DNA from: an uncultured Lachnospiraceae bacterium
Lineage (GTDB): Bacteria; Bacillota; Clostridia; Lachnospirales; Lachnospiraceae
DNA: 64,000 bases
Direction of reading: 5' to 3'
Assembly: GCA_947589305.1 (NCBI GenBank)
Contig: CANQAP010000002.1
Location: 62,001 to 126,000, forward strand
Positions 26,996 to 36,086 of this stretch are shown piece by piece (within the stretch, counting starts at the first letter, position 1; the number at the start of each line of letters is the position of its first letter). The notes beneath the pieces were generated by a model. It worked only from the letters and a program-made list of their open reading frames with translations, did not search any database and was not told where the DNA came from. A program made the translations under genes and the position numbers.

Positions 26996-27011
26996 CTTAC
27001 AAAAATGTAAG
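26996..27011 (+). promoter_or_regulatory. BceR-type operator upstream of bceA
   Basis: CTTACA-AAAA-TGTAAG is a perfect palindrome matching the published BceR-type consensus TNACA-N4-TGTAA. A further TGTAA half-site lies at 27027-27031, 21 bases (two helical turns) from the first TGTAA. Confidence 0.8.
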
Positions 27012-27064
27012 TTCTTCAATAGGAAATGTAAGCCGATTCGATGGTGATACATTTCCTTTTTGCT

Positions 27065-27070
27065 TATAAT
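27065..27070 (+). promoter_or_regulatory. -10 element of the bceAB promoter
   Basis: A consensus TATAAT lies 30 bases before bceA. The -35 position 17 bases upstream (TGGTGA) is poor, as expected for an activator-dependent promoter. An inverted repeat GGAAATGTA/TACATTTCC (27022-27030 and 27048-27056) spans the -35 region. Confidence 0.65.
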
Positions 27071-27100
27071 CATAGCAGAAAATGAAGGAGGAACGATTGG

Positions 27101-27865
27101 ATGAGTATGTTAGAAGTCAATGGTTTGAAAAAAACGTATGTCACGCATTTGGGTAGTAATAAAGTAGAAGCATTGAAAAATGTGAACTTTAGTGTAGAAG
27201 AAGGGGAATATGTTGCCATCATGGGCGAGAGCGGTTCGGGGAAAACGACCTTATTGAATCTGTTGGCTGCATTGGATAAACCGACCGGTGGCAATGTGAT
27301 TCTAAATGGAAAGAATCTGTTTAAGATCCGGGAATCTGCGATCGCCCAGTTCCGCAGGGAAAATCTGGGATTTGTCTTTCAGGAGTTTAACCTGCTGGAT
27401 ACCTTTACGTTGGAAGACAATATTTATCTGCCGCTTGTGCTGGCAGGAAAATCATATAAAGAAATGAGTGAACGCTTGAAACCGATCGCGGAAGAACTAG
27501 CCATTACAGACATTTTGAAAAAGTATCCGTATGAAGTGTCCGGCGGACAGAAACAACGGGCAGCAGTCGCGAGGGCGATGATCATTTTTCCAAAGATCAT
27601 TTTGGCGGATGAGCCGACCGGCAGTTTAGATTCCAAAGCGACCGATGAATTGCTGCGGTTGTTTAAAGAAGTCAATGCGATGGGACAGACGATCCTGATG
27701 GTCACGCATTCGGTGAAAGCGGCAAGTGTCGCAAACCGTGTCTTATTTATCAAAGACGGGGAGGTATTTCATCAGATCTATCGCGGTACGGACAGCAATC
27801 AGCAGTTATATCAAAAAATCTCGGATACGCTGACCCTCTTGGTGACGGGAGGTGAAAGGGAATGA
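27101..27865 (+). CDS. BceA-type ABC transporter ATPase
   Basis: This is the ATPase of a peptide-detoxifying MacB/BceAB-type transporter. Walker A is GESGSGKTTLLN (about residue 43), the signature is VSGGQKQRAAVARAM, Walker B is IILADEPTGSLDS and the H-loop is MVTHS. Its 254 residues are standard. A GAAGGAGGAACG site precedes the ATG. The stop overlaps the permease start by four bases (ATGA). With BceB it forms a complex that frees lipid II-cycle targets from peptides such as bacitracin and signals to BceS; the specific drug here cannot be read. Confidence 0.93.
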   Translation: MSMLEVNGLKKTYVTHLGSNKVEALKNVNFSVEEGEYVAIMGESGSGKTTLLNLLAALDKPTGGNVILNGKNLFKIRESAIAQFRRENLGFVFQEFNLLDTFTLEDNIYLPLVLAGKSYKEMSERLKPIAEELAITDILKKYPYEVSGGQKQRAAVARAMIIFPKIILADEPTGSLDSKATDELLRLFKEVNAMGQTILMVTHSVKAASVANRVLFIKDGEVFHQIYRGTDSNQQLYQKISDTLTLLVTGGERE

Positions 27866-29907
27866 AAAGGATGTTTTATCCCCAGCTTGCGTGGGACAGT
27901 ATCCGAAAAAACAAGCAGTTATACGTTCCGTATATTCTGACCTGTATCGGTATGGTGATGATGTACAATATCATTACCGGTCTGGCGCTTGCGAATACGC
28001 CGGAGGCATATGTGGGCGGAGGGTATATCGGAGCGTTATTAGGTATGGGCGGATGGGTCATTGCCCTGTTTTCGTGTATCTTCCTTTTTTATACAAATTC
28101 GTTCCTGATGCGGCGTAGAAAAAAAGAATTCGGTCTTTATAACATATTAGGCATGAGTAAATGGAGTATCGTAAAGATCCTGTTTTGGGAAACACTGATC
28201 ATATCAGTCATTTCGTTGACGGTTGGTCTGATCCTTGGCATCCTGTTGTCAAAGCTTGCGGAACTTGGGTTGATGAATATTATCCATGAGGAAATCAATT
28301 ACCGATTTACCATCTTTGGAAAATCAATCGTGATGACCTTGAAAATCTTTGGAACGATCTTCGGACTTCTGTTTTTCAATTCGGTGATACGACTGGCATC
28401 TTCTAATGCGATCACACTGGTGCGGAGTGAAAACAGGGGTGAAAAACCACCGAAAGGAAATTGGCTGCTCGGCATGCTCGGGATCTTGCTTCTGGCATAC
28501 GGTTACTATCTGTCGGTGACGATCAAGAATCCGACGGAAGCATTTAACACCGGGTTTACTGCCGTTCTTATGGTGATCGTCGGAACGTATCTGATCATGA
28601 TATGCTGTTCCGTTTTATTTTGCAGGATCTTAAAACGACGGCAGGGATATTATTACAAGGCGAACCATTTTGTATCCGTTTCTTCTATGGCATATCGGAT
28701 GAAACGTAACGGTGCCGGTCTTGCTTCCATCTGTATCTTGGCGACGATGACATTGGTGATCATGTCAACGACTACCTGCCTGTATGCCGGACTGGAAGAT
28801 TCTTTGAATCAGCGATGTCCGAGGGATATCAGCATAGAGTTTGGAATGCAGGATCCGGAAGGGATGCAGGAAGAGAATATCCGTGATCTGCAAAGCGGTA
28901 TTTTGGATACGATACAGATGTATGGACTATCACCGAAGCGGATCTGCAGTTATCGCTATGCCGTTTTATACGGGGTTTTAGAAGAAGATGTGGCTGTCAC
29001 GAATCCGAATGGCTTGATGGGAATGATGACGGACTCCTTGGGGACAGAGATGTATTGTTATTGTTTTGTGCCGCTGTCAGATTATAATGAGTTAATGGGA
29101 ACGGAGGAAACCTTGGAAGCTGGTGAAGTGTTGATCAGCACGAATCGGACCGCCTATCCATATGATACGCTTTCGTTTGAAGACGGAAGGGAAGTATCGG
29201 TGAAAAAGAAAGTGGATTTTATCTTTTCCGGGGAGTCCATGATGTCGATCTTCAGCAGCATGGCAGTCATTGTGCCGGATCTGGACGCAGCGCTTCAAGG
29301 CGATCAGGCGATCGTAAGCGTTATGGATGACTCCTTTTTTGACAGGGGATGGTTTTATGCGTTTGACCTGCCGGCGGATGCCAAGACAACGCAACAGGTT
29401 TATCAGGAACTGGACCGTGTCTTTGGGAGTGACGACTTGAAAAGCCGGTATGGGTATGATGTCGTATCCTGTGAGGAGCGTGAAGACTTACGGCAGAGCT
29501 TCTATCAAATCACAGGCGGACTCTTTTATCTGGGAATCCTGCTGAGCATCGTCTTTTTGTTTGCAACGATCTTGATCATATATTATAAGCAGATTTCAGA
29601 AGGATATGAAGATGAAGCACGGTTTGAGATCATGCAGAAGATCGGGATGACCAAGAAAGAGATCAGGAAAAGTATTAATTCCCAGATCCTGACGGTATTC
29701 TTCCTGCCATTGATCTTGGCAGTGGTCCACTTGGCGTTTGCCTTTCCGATGTTCCATAAAATGCTGATGTTGTTTAATCTGTTTAACATCCGGTTATTTA
29801 TCGTGACAACCGGCATCAGCGTACTGATTTTTGCTGTGTTCTATGCACTGGTATACCGCATCACGTCGGATGTATATTATAAGATCGTGAGTGAGGCAAA
29901 ACAATAA
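27862..29907 (+). CDS. BceB-type ABC transporter permease
   Basis: The 681-residue FtsX-family permease has about ten membrane helices and a large extracytoplasmic domain (about residues 320-540) between helices seven and eight, the hallmark of BceB and the part that recognises the peptide-lipid complex. FtsX motifs appear near GLYNILGMSKWSIVKI and in the C-terminal part (MQKIGMTKKEIRKSI). It overlaps bceA by four bases. The BceR-type operator in front of bceA predicts that both are induced together by their peptide substrate. A terminator follows. Confidence 0.92.
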   Translation: MKRMFYPQLAWDSIRKNKQLYVPYILTCIGMVMMYNIITGLALANTPEAYVGGGYIGALLGMGGWVIALFSCIFLFYTNSFLMRRRKKEFGLYNILGMSKWSIVKILFWETLIISVISLTVGLILGILLSKLAELGLMNIIHEEINYRFTIFGKSIVMTLKIFGTIFGLLFFNSVIRLASSNAITLVRSENRGEKPPKGNWLLGMLGILLLAYGYYLSVTIKNPTEAFNTGFTAVLMVIVGTYLIMICCSVLFCRILKRRQGYYYKANHFVSVSSMAYRMKRNGAGLASICILATMTLVIMSTTTCLYAGLEDSLNQRCPRDISIEFGMQDPEGMQEENIRDLQSGILDTIQMYGLSPKRICSYRYAVLYGVLEEDVAVTNPNGLMGMMTDSLGTEMYCYCFVPLSDYNELMGTEETLEAGEVLISTNRTAYPYDTLSFEDGREVSVKKKVDFIFSGESMMSIFSSMAVIVPDLDAALQGDQAIVSVMDDSFFDRGWFYAFDLPADAKTTQQVYQELDRVFGSDDLKSRYGYDVVSCEEREDLRQSFYQITGGLFYLGILLSIVFLFATILIIYYKQISEGYEDEARFEIMQKIGMTKKEIRKSINSQILTVFFLPLILAVVHLAFAFPMFHKMLMLFNLFNIRLFIVTTGISVLIFAVFYALVYRITSDVYYKIVSEAKQ

Positions 29908-29932
29908 CCGTATATCTGACAAAGTGTTTATG

Positions 29933-29969
29933 AAAAAAACCGACTTCTTCCATCCGCTTGGTTTTTTTT
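29933..29969 (+). terminator. Terminator after bceB
   Basis: The stem AAAAAAACCGA/TTGGTTTTTTT has one G-T pair and a 14-base loop and ends in a T run. A-rich upstream and T-rich downstream, it has the form of an intrinsic terminator. Confidence 0.6.
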
Positions 29970-29980
29970 CAAAAAAATAC

Positions 29981-30009
29981 TTGCATTTTGAAAAGAGATG
30001 GTTTATTTT
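29981..30009 (+). promoter_or_regulatory. Candidate promoter for glnN
   Basis: TTGCAT (29981-29986) and TATTTT (30004-30009) are 17 bases apart. Transcription would start near 30016, leaving a leader of about 138 bases that contains the terminator at 30042. Confidence 0.5.
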
Positions 30010-30041
30010 ATTGGTATCGGCATACGGAATGTGTATGGAAC

Positions 30042-30075
30042 AAAGGTGTTCTCTTAATTGAGGACACCTTTTTTT
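30042..30075 (+). terminator. Intrinsic terminator within the glnN leader (possible attenuator)
   Basis: The 12-base stem AAAGGTGTTCTC/GAGGACACCTTT (one G-T pair) has a six-base loop TTAATT and a T run to 30075. It lies downstream of the candidate glnN promoter and 78 bases before the ATG. A small hairpin CATAC/GTATG (30021-30037) precedes it. Confidence 0.85.
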
Positions 30076-30153
30076 ATGTATGTAAAAGAGAGATTTGGCA
30101 TACGATTCTGCATATATCCGTTGTAAAAAGGATCAGGAAAGGAAGTAACGATT

Positions 30154-32256
30154 ATGCAAAAAGTAACAGAAGTATTTGGTTCTTATGTGTTTGATGACGC
30201 TACGATGAAAGAGCGTCTTCCGAAATCTACATACCGTGAGTTACGGAAAACGATTGACTTCGGGGAACCGTTAAATAACGAAGTGGCAGATGATGTGGCG
30301 CTTGCCATGAAAGATTGGGCGATCGAGCTGGGAGCCACACATTATACGCATGTGTTTATTCCTCTGACGGAAACGACGGCGGAAAAGCATGATTCTTTTA
30401 TCCATCCGATCGGTGGCGGTCGTGTTATGATGGAATTTACGGGGAAGGATCTTTTGCGTGCGGAACCGGACGCCTCTTCATTCCCGTCCGGCGGTATTCG
30501 TGCGACCTGTGCAGCCAGAGGATATACGGCATGGGATTGTACGTCGCCGGCATATGTCAAGACAAGTTTGGATGGTTGTTCCGTATTATGTATCCCGACA
30601 GCTTTTACATCATATACCGGTGAGTCTTTGGACTATAAGACGCCGCTGCTGCGTTCTATGGATGCGTTGAACAGAGAAGCGAAAAGAGTATTGGCGTATT
30701 TCGGAAAGGAACCGGCAAAGGTAACGGCAAATGTCGGACCGGAGCAGGAATACTTTTTGGTAGATAAAGAAAAATACATGCAGCGGGAGGATCTGAAACT
30801 GACCGGACGGACATTATTCGGGGCGCCGGCTCCGAAAGGACAGGAACTGGATGATCAGTATTTCGGTACGATCAAGGAAAAAGTTTCTTCCTTCATGAGT
30901 GACCTGAACGCAGAACTTTGGAAGTATGGGATTATGGCAAAAACGCAGCATAACGAGGTAGCGCCGGCGCAGCATGAGATCGCGCCGATTTTCGGTACGA
31001 CTAATGTAGCGACCGATAACAACCACCTGCTGATGGAGACATTGCAGAAAGTGGCACTGCGGGATGATCTGGCATGTCTGCTGTATGAAAAGCCGTTTGC
31101 CGGCGTCAACGGTTCCGGAAAGCATAACAACTGGTCATTCAGTACGAGCGACGGAGAGAATCTGATGGATCCGGGTCCGACGCCGGAGAATAATATCCAG
31201 TTCCAGTTGTTCTTGGCAGCGGTTTTGGCAGCGGTAGATAATAATGCGGAGATTCTGCGTTTATCGGCATCCTCTGCCGGCAATGATCACCGCTTGGGAG
31301 CAAACGAAGCGCCTCCGGCTATCATTTCCGCTTATTTGGGCGAACAGTTGGAAGCGGTAGTGGATCAGATCATTGCGAGCGGGCATGCGAACAGCAGTCC
31401 GGAAGCTAAGATGTATGAATCCGGAGTATCCACTCTTCCGACCTTCCGTATGGATGCGACCGACCGGAACCGTACATCACCGTTTGCGTTTACCGGTAAC
31501 AAGTTTGAATTCCGTATGGTAGGTTCTACGCAGAGTATTTCCATGCCGACTATGATGTTGAATACGATCGTAGCCAACGAATTGTCGTTGATCGCGGATA
31601 AATTAGATGCGGCAGAAGATAAAGACGCCTGCATTAAAGAAACCATTCGTGAGATGCTGACAAAGCATCAGAGGATCATCTTTAACGGGAACGGTTATTC
31701 ACAGGAATGGGTAGAGGAAGCCGCAAAACGGGGCTTGCCGAATATCCCGTGTTTAGTGGAAGCGGTGCCGTACTTAACGTCAGAAAAGTCCATCGAAGTC
31801 TTTGAGCGGATGGGCGTTATGAATAAAACGGAACTTGAGGCGAGAGCAGAGGTCATGCTGGAAAATTATGCAAAGAAGATTAAGATCGAAGCCCGTACCA
31901 TGATTGAAATGGCAAACAAGCAGATCATACCGGCTGTTATGGACTATGAAGGAAAGCTGGCGATCGAAGCGAAGAATATTTCCCTGATCGGCATTGAACC
32001 GGAAGCACAGAAGGAACTTCTGAAGCAGATCAACGAGAAGCTGATCGAGTTAAAGGCGGCAACTGCTAAATTTACGGAAATCGTGGATAAAGCGGATGCG
32101 TATGAAGAAGATATACCTGCTTGGGCGAAGTATTTCCATGATGTGGTATTCCTGTCCATGGGTACCGTGCGAGAGCCGGCGGATGCACTGGAATTGTTGG
32201 TGGCAAAAGAAGCATGGCCGTTCCCGACATATGGAGATCTGTTGTTCGAGCAGTAA
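30154..32256 (+). CDS. glnN: Glutamine synthetase type III
   Basis: GlnN makes glutamine from glutamate, ammonia and ATP and is a central nitrogen-assimilation enzyme in the cytoplasm. The 700-residue length identifies type III; types I and II are about 350-470. Catalytic motifs include [43 protein letters not shown] and [27 protein letters not shown] site precedes the ATG. It is monocistronic, with a terminator after it, and a promoter followed by an intrinsic terminator lies upstream, so expression is probably controlled by read-through in response to nitrogen status. The signal is unknown. Confidence 0.96.
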   Translation: MQKVTEVFGSYVFDDATMKERLPKSTYRELRKTIDFGEPLNNEVADDVALAMKDWAIELGATHYTHVFIPLTETTAEKHDSFIHPIGGGRVMMEFTGKDLLRAEPDASSFPSGGIRATCAARGYTAWDCTSPAYVKTSLDGCSVLCIPTAFTSYTGESLDYKTPLLRSMDALNREAKRVLAYFGKEPAKVTANVGPEQEYFLVDKEKYMQREDLKLTGRTLFGAPAPKGQELDDQYFGTIKEKVSSFMSDLNAELWKYGIMAKTQHNEVAPAQHEIAPIFGTTNVATDNNHLLMETLQKVALRDDLACLLYEKPFAGVNGSGKHNNWSFSTSDGENLMDPGPTPENNIQFQLFLAAVLAAVDNNAEILRLSASSAGNDHRLGANEAPPAIISAYLGEQLEAVVDQIIASGHANSSPEAKMYESGVSTLPTFRMDATDRNRTSPFAFTGNKFEFRMVGSTQSISMPTMMLNTIVANELSLIADKLDAAEDKDACIKETIREMLTKHQRIIFNGNGYSQEWVEEAAKRGLPNIPCLVEAVPYLTSEKSIEVFERMGVMNKTELEARAEVMLENYAKKIKIEARTMIEMANKQIIPAVMDYEGKLAIEAKNISLIGIEPEAQKELLKQINEKLIELKAATAKFTEIVDKADAYEEDIPAWAKYFHDVVFLSMGTVREPADALELLVAKEAWPFPTYGDLLFEQ

Positions 32257-32293
32257 TCCCGACATACTACGACATGTTGTTTATAATAAAATC

Positions 32294-32330
32294 AGGCGTA
32301 ATCCTTTATACGAGGGTTACGCCTCTTTCT
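32294..32330 (+). terminator. Intrinsic terminator after glnN
   Basis: The 11-base stem AGGCGTAATCC/GGGTTACGCCT has one G-T pair and a nine-base loop, followed by CTTTCT. Confidence 0.8.
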
Positions 32331-32388
32331 GTTATGCGGATAACCTTGCTATGATTTTTCTGGACAAACCTTAATAACCTATATTGCA

Positions 32389-32416
32389 TTGATTTTAGTG
32401 ATAAGAATGATATAAT
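32389..32416 (+). promoter_or_regulatory. Promoter for the lipoprotein gene
   Basis: TTGATT (32389-32394) and TATAAT (32411-32416) are 16 bases apart, with a TG extended -10 (TGATATAAT). Confidence 0.6.
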
Positions 32417-32494
32417 ATATTGTATGATATGCCCTTTCGTGGATCGGAAGGTATGTTTAAGGAAAGCAATATAACGAATCTTGGGGAGGAATTC

Positions 32495-33142
32495 ATGAAA
32501 AGAGGAATAACGTTAATACTGGTATTATGGATGGTATTTTGTATAACGGCTTGTGGGAAACAGACTGAAAGCAGTACAGGAAATGAGCAAGAACCTGTTT
32601 CAATGGTTGAAGAGGAGAATTCACAAACAAATATTTCGGATGGCGAGATAGCAGACAGAATGAGCAATTTTTCCGTAGGCAGTTGTGAACTCAGTCTGCC
32701 CTGTACGGTAGGAGAATTTATGAATCATTTTGAGTTAGAATATGCTTATCCTGTTCCTGAAGTGTACGATGCGATGTGTTGTAGTTACTTAATCGATGAG
32801 GAATCAGCAGGAGTTATTATGGTTTACACGGAGGATGAAGAGGTACATGACACGGATTATGTTTATTCAATACTTCTGGATGGAATTTCTTTCATAAAGG
32901 AAGATTCCTTTGCTTTTGAAGTATCCGGGATAACGGAAGATATGACCAGAGAACAAATTGAGGAAATATGGGGAGAACCAAGTCGTAGTAGTGACATGAC
33001 CATGATTTACAGTGACGGAGAAGCTGACGATTCCAATGAAATAGTCTTTTTTGTTGATGAGACCTCTGGAAAAATAACTGGGATTATATTTTCTGTACGC
33101 TTGGATAGAATAAAAGAACTTAAATCGTCTGAAGAAAGTTAG
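32495..33142 (+). CDS. Putative lipoprotein of unknown function
   Basis: I do not recognise the family. A signal peptide ends in the lipobox ITAC with the lipid-modified Cys at residue 20, followed by a Ser/Glu-rich linker and an acidic globular domain of about 160 residues. The part MTREQIEEIWGEPSR faintly resembles SmpA/OmlA-like repeats. The track starts at 32420; ATG 32495 has GGGGAGGA upstream and gives a proper signal peptide, with 215 residues. Base composition looks slightly more AT-rich than in its neighbours. It has its own promoter. Confidence 0.75.
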   Translation: MKRGITLILVLWMVFCITACGKQTESSTGNEQEPVSMVEEENSQTNISDGEIADRMSNFSVGSCELSLPCTVGEFMNHFELEYAYPVPEVYDAMCCSYLIDEESAGVIMVYTEDEEVHDTDYVYSILLDGISFIKEDSFAFEVSGITEDMTREQIEEIWGEPSRSSDMTMIYSDGEADDSNEIVFFVDETSGKITGIIFSVRLDRIKELKSSEES

Positions 33143-33210
33143 GACTGTATAGATAAACGGTTTTGCGTTATACTAAGATAGAAAATGAAATTAGAAAGCA
33201 GTGTAAACAG

Positions 33211-34194
33211 ATGGACACATCATTGACAAACAACGAGCGGATACAGCAGGAACGAAAAAGAAGAAAGCGGATCGATCGATATAAGGCGATGCTGATATGG
33301 GGGTTCGTGCTGGCAACCGTCCTGCCGATCACGATGAGCATCCTGTTGCTGGGACGCGTACAAAAGTTAGAAAATCAGGTGACGGCAATATCCGTTGCGG
33401 AAAATGAAGAATTAAATACCTTAATCTCAAGCGGAGAAGCTCTGATGTCAAATCCGAACGTGGATGTAGACGCTTTGGAAGGCACGGGAGAATCGCTGGT
33501 GATACCGGATAATCTGGAACCGAATGACCCGGCTGCGGCTCAGGAAGCCAAACGGGTCTATCTGACGTTTGATGACGGTCCAAGTATCTACACCGGTCAG
33601 ATTTTAGACATTTTGGATGCAAACGACGTCAAGGCGACCTTTTTTGTGATCGCAAGGGAAGATGAAACATACTGGCAATACTACACACGGATTTTAGAGG
33701 AAGGGCATACGCTGGGAATGCACTCATATACACATGATTATACAAAGGTATATGCTTCGTTAGAATCGTTTGAAGAGGATGTGAGCAATCTTTCGCAGTT
33801 TTTGTATGACCGTACCGGCGTCTATCCCACAACTTACCGTTTCCCGGGCGGCAGCAGCAATACGGTCAGCAATGTGCCGATCGAAGAGTGTATCGCCTAT
33901 CTGAATGAACAGGGAATCACTTATTATGATTGGAATGCTTTGAACGGAGATGCCGTGACAAATGAGTTATCAGAAGAAAAATTGATCGATAATATCATGA
34001 CGAGTGTCCGGCAAAACAATACGTCCATTGTGTTGATGCACGATATGCAGTCGCGGCACAATACGGTGGAAAGCCTGCAGGGGCTGATTGACGTTCTCAA
34101 GGAAGAAGGATATGAAATCCTCCCGATTGATGAGAACACGCCTTTGATTCAGCATGTTCCTTATGATATAGGTTTTCAGGATGTGACAGATTGA
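33211..34194 (+). CDS. Membrane-anchored polysaccharide deacetylase (NodB domain)
   Basis: The enzyme removes acetyl groups from a surface polysaccharide or peptidoglycan N-acetyl sugar. A basic cytoplasmic N terminus, one membrane helix (about residues 27-48) and a short coiled coil lead to the external NodB domain, with TFDDGPS (catalytic and metal Asp), HSYTHDY (metal His pair), RFPGGSS and the C-terminal VLMHDMQ. The track start is a TTG at 33163; a TATACT -10-like element covers 33169-33174, so the ATG at 33211 (327 residues) is preferred although its ribosome binding site is weak. It lies between the lipoprotein and folC genes. Confidence 0.88.
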   Translation: MDTSLTNNERIQQERKRRKRIDRYKAMLIWGFVLATVLPITMSILLLGRVQKLENQVTAISVAENEELNTLISSGEALMSNPNVDVDALEGTGESLVIPDNLEPNDPAAAQEAKRVYLTFDDGPSIYTGQILDILDANDVKATFFVIAREDETYWQYYTRILEEGHTLGMHSYTHDYTKVYASLESFEEDVSNLSQFLYDRTGVYPTTYRFPGGSSNTVSNVPIEECIAYLNEQGITYYDWNALNGDAVTNELSEEKLIDNIMTSVRQNNTSIVLMHDMQSRHNTVESLQGLIDVLKEEGYEILPIDENTPLIQHVPYDIGFQDVTD

Positions 34195-34245
34195 TAAGAA
34201 AATGGTGCGAAAATGACCGGTTCAGGGGAGCGAAGGAGAAACACC

Positions 34246-35547
34246 ATGAATTACAAAGAAGCTAGAAACAGGATCGCAGAAAAAAATCGCTTGGGAAGCG
34301 TCTTGGGATTGGAAAGAATCCGGAAACTTCTACATCAGTTAGGTGAACCTCAGAATCATTTACAGGTGGTTCATGTGGCAGGGACGAACGGAAAGGGTTC
34401 TACTTTGGCATTCATACATGCTGTTTTACGGCATGCCGGTTATCGGGTAGGAAGATATATTTCTCCTACCGTATTTTGTTATTTGGAGCGGTTCCAGATC
34501 GATGAACGTATGATGACGGAAGGGGAATTCGCCGATTATATGAACCGGATACAGCCGCATGTGGAGAAAGTGGAGGCGGAGACGGAAAAACCGCTGACTG
34601 CGTTTGAGATAGAGACTGCGATTGCCTTTTGGTTCCTGTATGAAAAAAAGGCGGATGTGATGCTGTTGGAGACCGGCATGGGTGGCAGACAGGATGCGAC
34701 CAATGTTGTGGACGCTCCGCTTTGTACCATATTGACCTCCATCGGACTGGATCATGTTGGCATACTGGGTACTACGATATCGGAAATCGCATATGAAAAA
34801 ACAGGCATTCTGCGTGACAAGGTACCATGTGTGGTCTATCCGTTCAATGAAGAAGCAATGCCGGTCATAAAAGAACAATGTAGTTTACATAATACCAGTA
34901 TGATCGTGCCGGATCTGAACCAGTTAACGATAAAAAGTGAAACCTTAGAAGAAGAAATATTTGATTATAAAAACGTGGAATATCATATTGGAATTTTAGG
35001 AAAACATCAGATATATAATGCAATAACAGCCATAGAAGCATTGCTTGCTATAAAGGGGAAACTAAAAAACGGATTAAAAAAAGTGAATATCCAAGAAGGG
35101 TTACATAATGCCGATTGGAAAGGAAGATTTGAGATCCTAGAACGTCATCCGTATGTCATTCGGGACGGTGCGCATAATCCGGATGCCGCTCAATGCCTTT
35201 ATGAACAGTTGATAAAGCATTTTACAAACCGGCGGATTATTTATATAATAGGGGTATTAGAGGATAAAGATCATCATGCGATGCTTTCTTTGCTTTTGCC
35301 CTTAGCGGATCGGGTATATGTCCTGACGGTTCCGGACAATACCCGGGCGATGCAGGCACAGGCATTAGCCGAGGAAGTGCGGGCGTTCGGAAAACAAGCA
35401 TTGATTGCGGACACGCCGGAAACGGCATATCGTTTGGCAAAAGAGGAAGCACGGCAGGAAGATGTGATTTTGGCATTTGGTTCTTTATATTACATAGGAA
35501 GAATTGGGGACAGAGATGGAACGGATAGACAAAATCATGACGCATAA
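34246..35547 (+). CDS. folC: Folylpolyglutamate synthase / dihydrofolate synthase
   Basis: FolC adds glutamate to dihydropteroate and then to folates using ATP. The P-loop HVAGTNGKGST (about residue 45), the ETGMGGRQDATN motif and the C-terminal ligase motif RDGAHNPDA are present. The length of 433 residues is normal. The track start at 34213 was moved to ATG 34246, which follows GAAGGAGAAACACC. It heads the folate group: the HD-protein gene starts inside its 3' end, then folP and folB-folK. GTP cyclohydrolase (folE) is not in the window. Confidence 0.95.
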   Translation: MNYKEARNRIAEKNRLGSVLGLERIRKLLHQLGEPQNHLQVVHVAGTNGKGSTLAFIHAVLRHAGYRVGRYISPTVFCYLERFQIDERMMTEGEFADYMNRIQPHVEKVEAETEKPLTAFEIETAIAFWFLYEKKADVMLLETGMGGRQDATNVVDAPLCTILTSIGLDHVGILGTTISEIAYEKTGILRDKVPCVVYPFNEEAMPVIKEQCSLHNTSMIVPDLNQLTIKSETLEEEIFDYKNVEYHIGILGKHQIYNAITAIEALLAIKGKLKNGLKKVNIQEGLHNADWKGRFEILERHPYVIRDGAHNPDAAQCLYEQLIKHFTNRRIIYIIGVLEDKDHHAMLSLLLPLADRVYVLTVPDNTRAMQAQALAEEVRAFGKQALIADTPETAYRLAKEEARQEDVILAFGSLYYIGRIGDRDGTDRQNHDA

Positions 35548-36055
35548 GCTATTTGGACAGTGTATGGCAAAGATTGAGGAAGCGGAACGGGAGCGAGTGT
35601 ATTGCAGACATCATCTTGCCCATGCGTTGGATGTGGCGAGGATCGCATACATCTTAAATTTAGAAGAACACGGTCCGCTTGCACAGGATGTGATCTACGC
35701 CATGGCATTGTTGCACGATTTGGGGAGAAGCGTCGAATATGAGACCGGTACGTCCCATCATGAAGCGGGAGCGGAACTGGCAATGCGGATTTTGCCGGAA
35801 TGCGGATTTACCCGTCAGGAAGTCTCCGAGATTTCAAAGGCGATTTCCGGACATCAATATGCCGGGCAGCCTGTATCGTTTGTGTCGGCAGGCAATGTGA
35901 GAGCAAACGATGCAGATCAGACGGAAGATACGGCAGATTATGCTAAAAGTTTGTTGTTTCGGGCAGATAAACTCTCTCGAAACTGCTATGATTGTTTGGC
36001 TTCAAAAACGTGTTATTGGGATGAGGATCAAAAAAACAATCGGATTATTTATTGA
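35516..36055 (+). CDS. HD-domain phosphohydrolase embedded in the folate operon
   Basis: This is a small metal-dependent phosphohydrolase of the HD superfamily, 179 residues. Metal ligands are visible in HHLAHALDVARIA, LLHDLGRSVEYE and TSHHEAGAEL. The ATG at 35516 with GGGGA upstream is preferred over the track TTG at 35504. The start lies 32 bases inside folC and the next gene begins 31 bases after its stop, so it is an integral operon member. The folate path needs a step removing pyrophosphate or phosphate from dihydroneopterin triphosphate; this protein is a candidate by context, which is inference. Cysteines cluster near the C terminus (NCYDCLASKTCYW). Confidence 0.85.
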   Translation: MERIDKIMTHKLFGQCMAKIEEAERERVYCRHHLAHALDVARIAYILNLEEHGPLAQDVIYAMALLHDLGRSVEYETGTSHHEAGAELAMRILPECGFTRQEVSEISKAISGHQYAGQPVSFVSAGNVRANDADQTEDTADYAKSLLFRADKLSRNCYDCLASKTCYWDEDQKNNRIIY

Positions 36056-36086
36056 TTTTTCTATACTTTCGGAGGATTTGAAAAAC

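Noticed and set aside
30016-30080. ANTAR-type two-hairpin antitermination target in the glnN leader
   Set aside because: There are two hairpins, but the six-base loop of the terminator (TTAATT) lacks the A1/G4 pattern expected, and the first hairpin has a seven-base loop.
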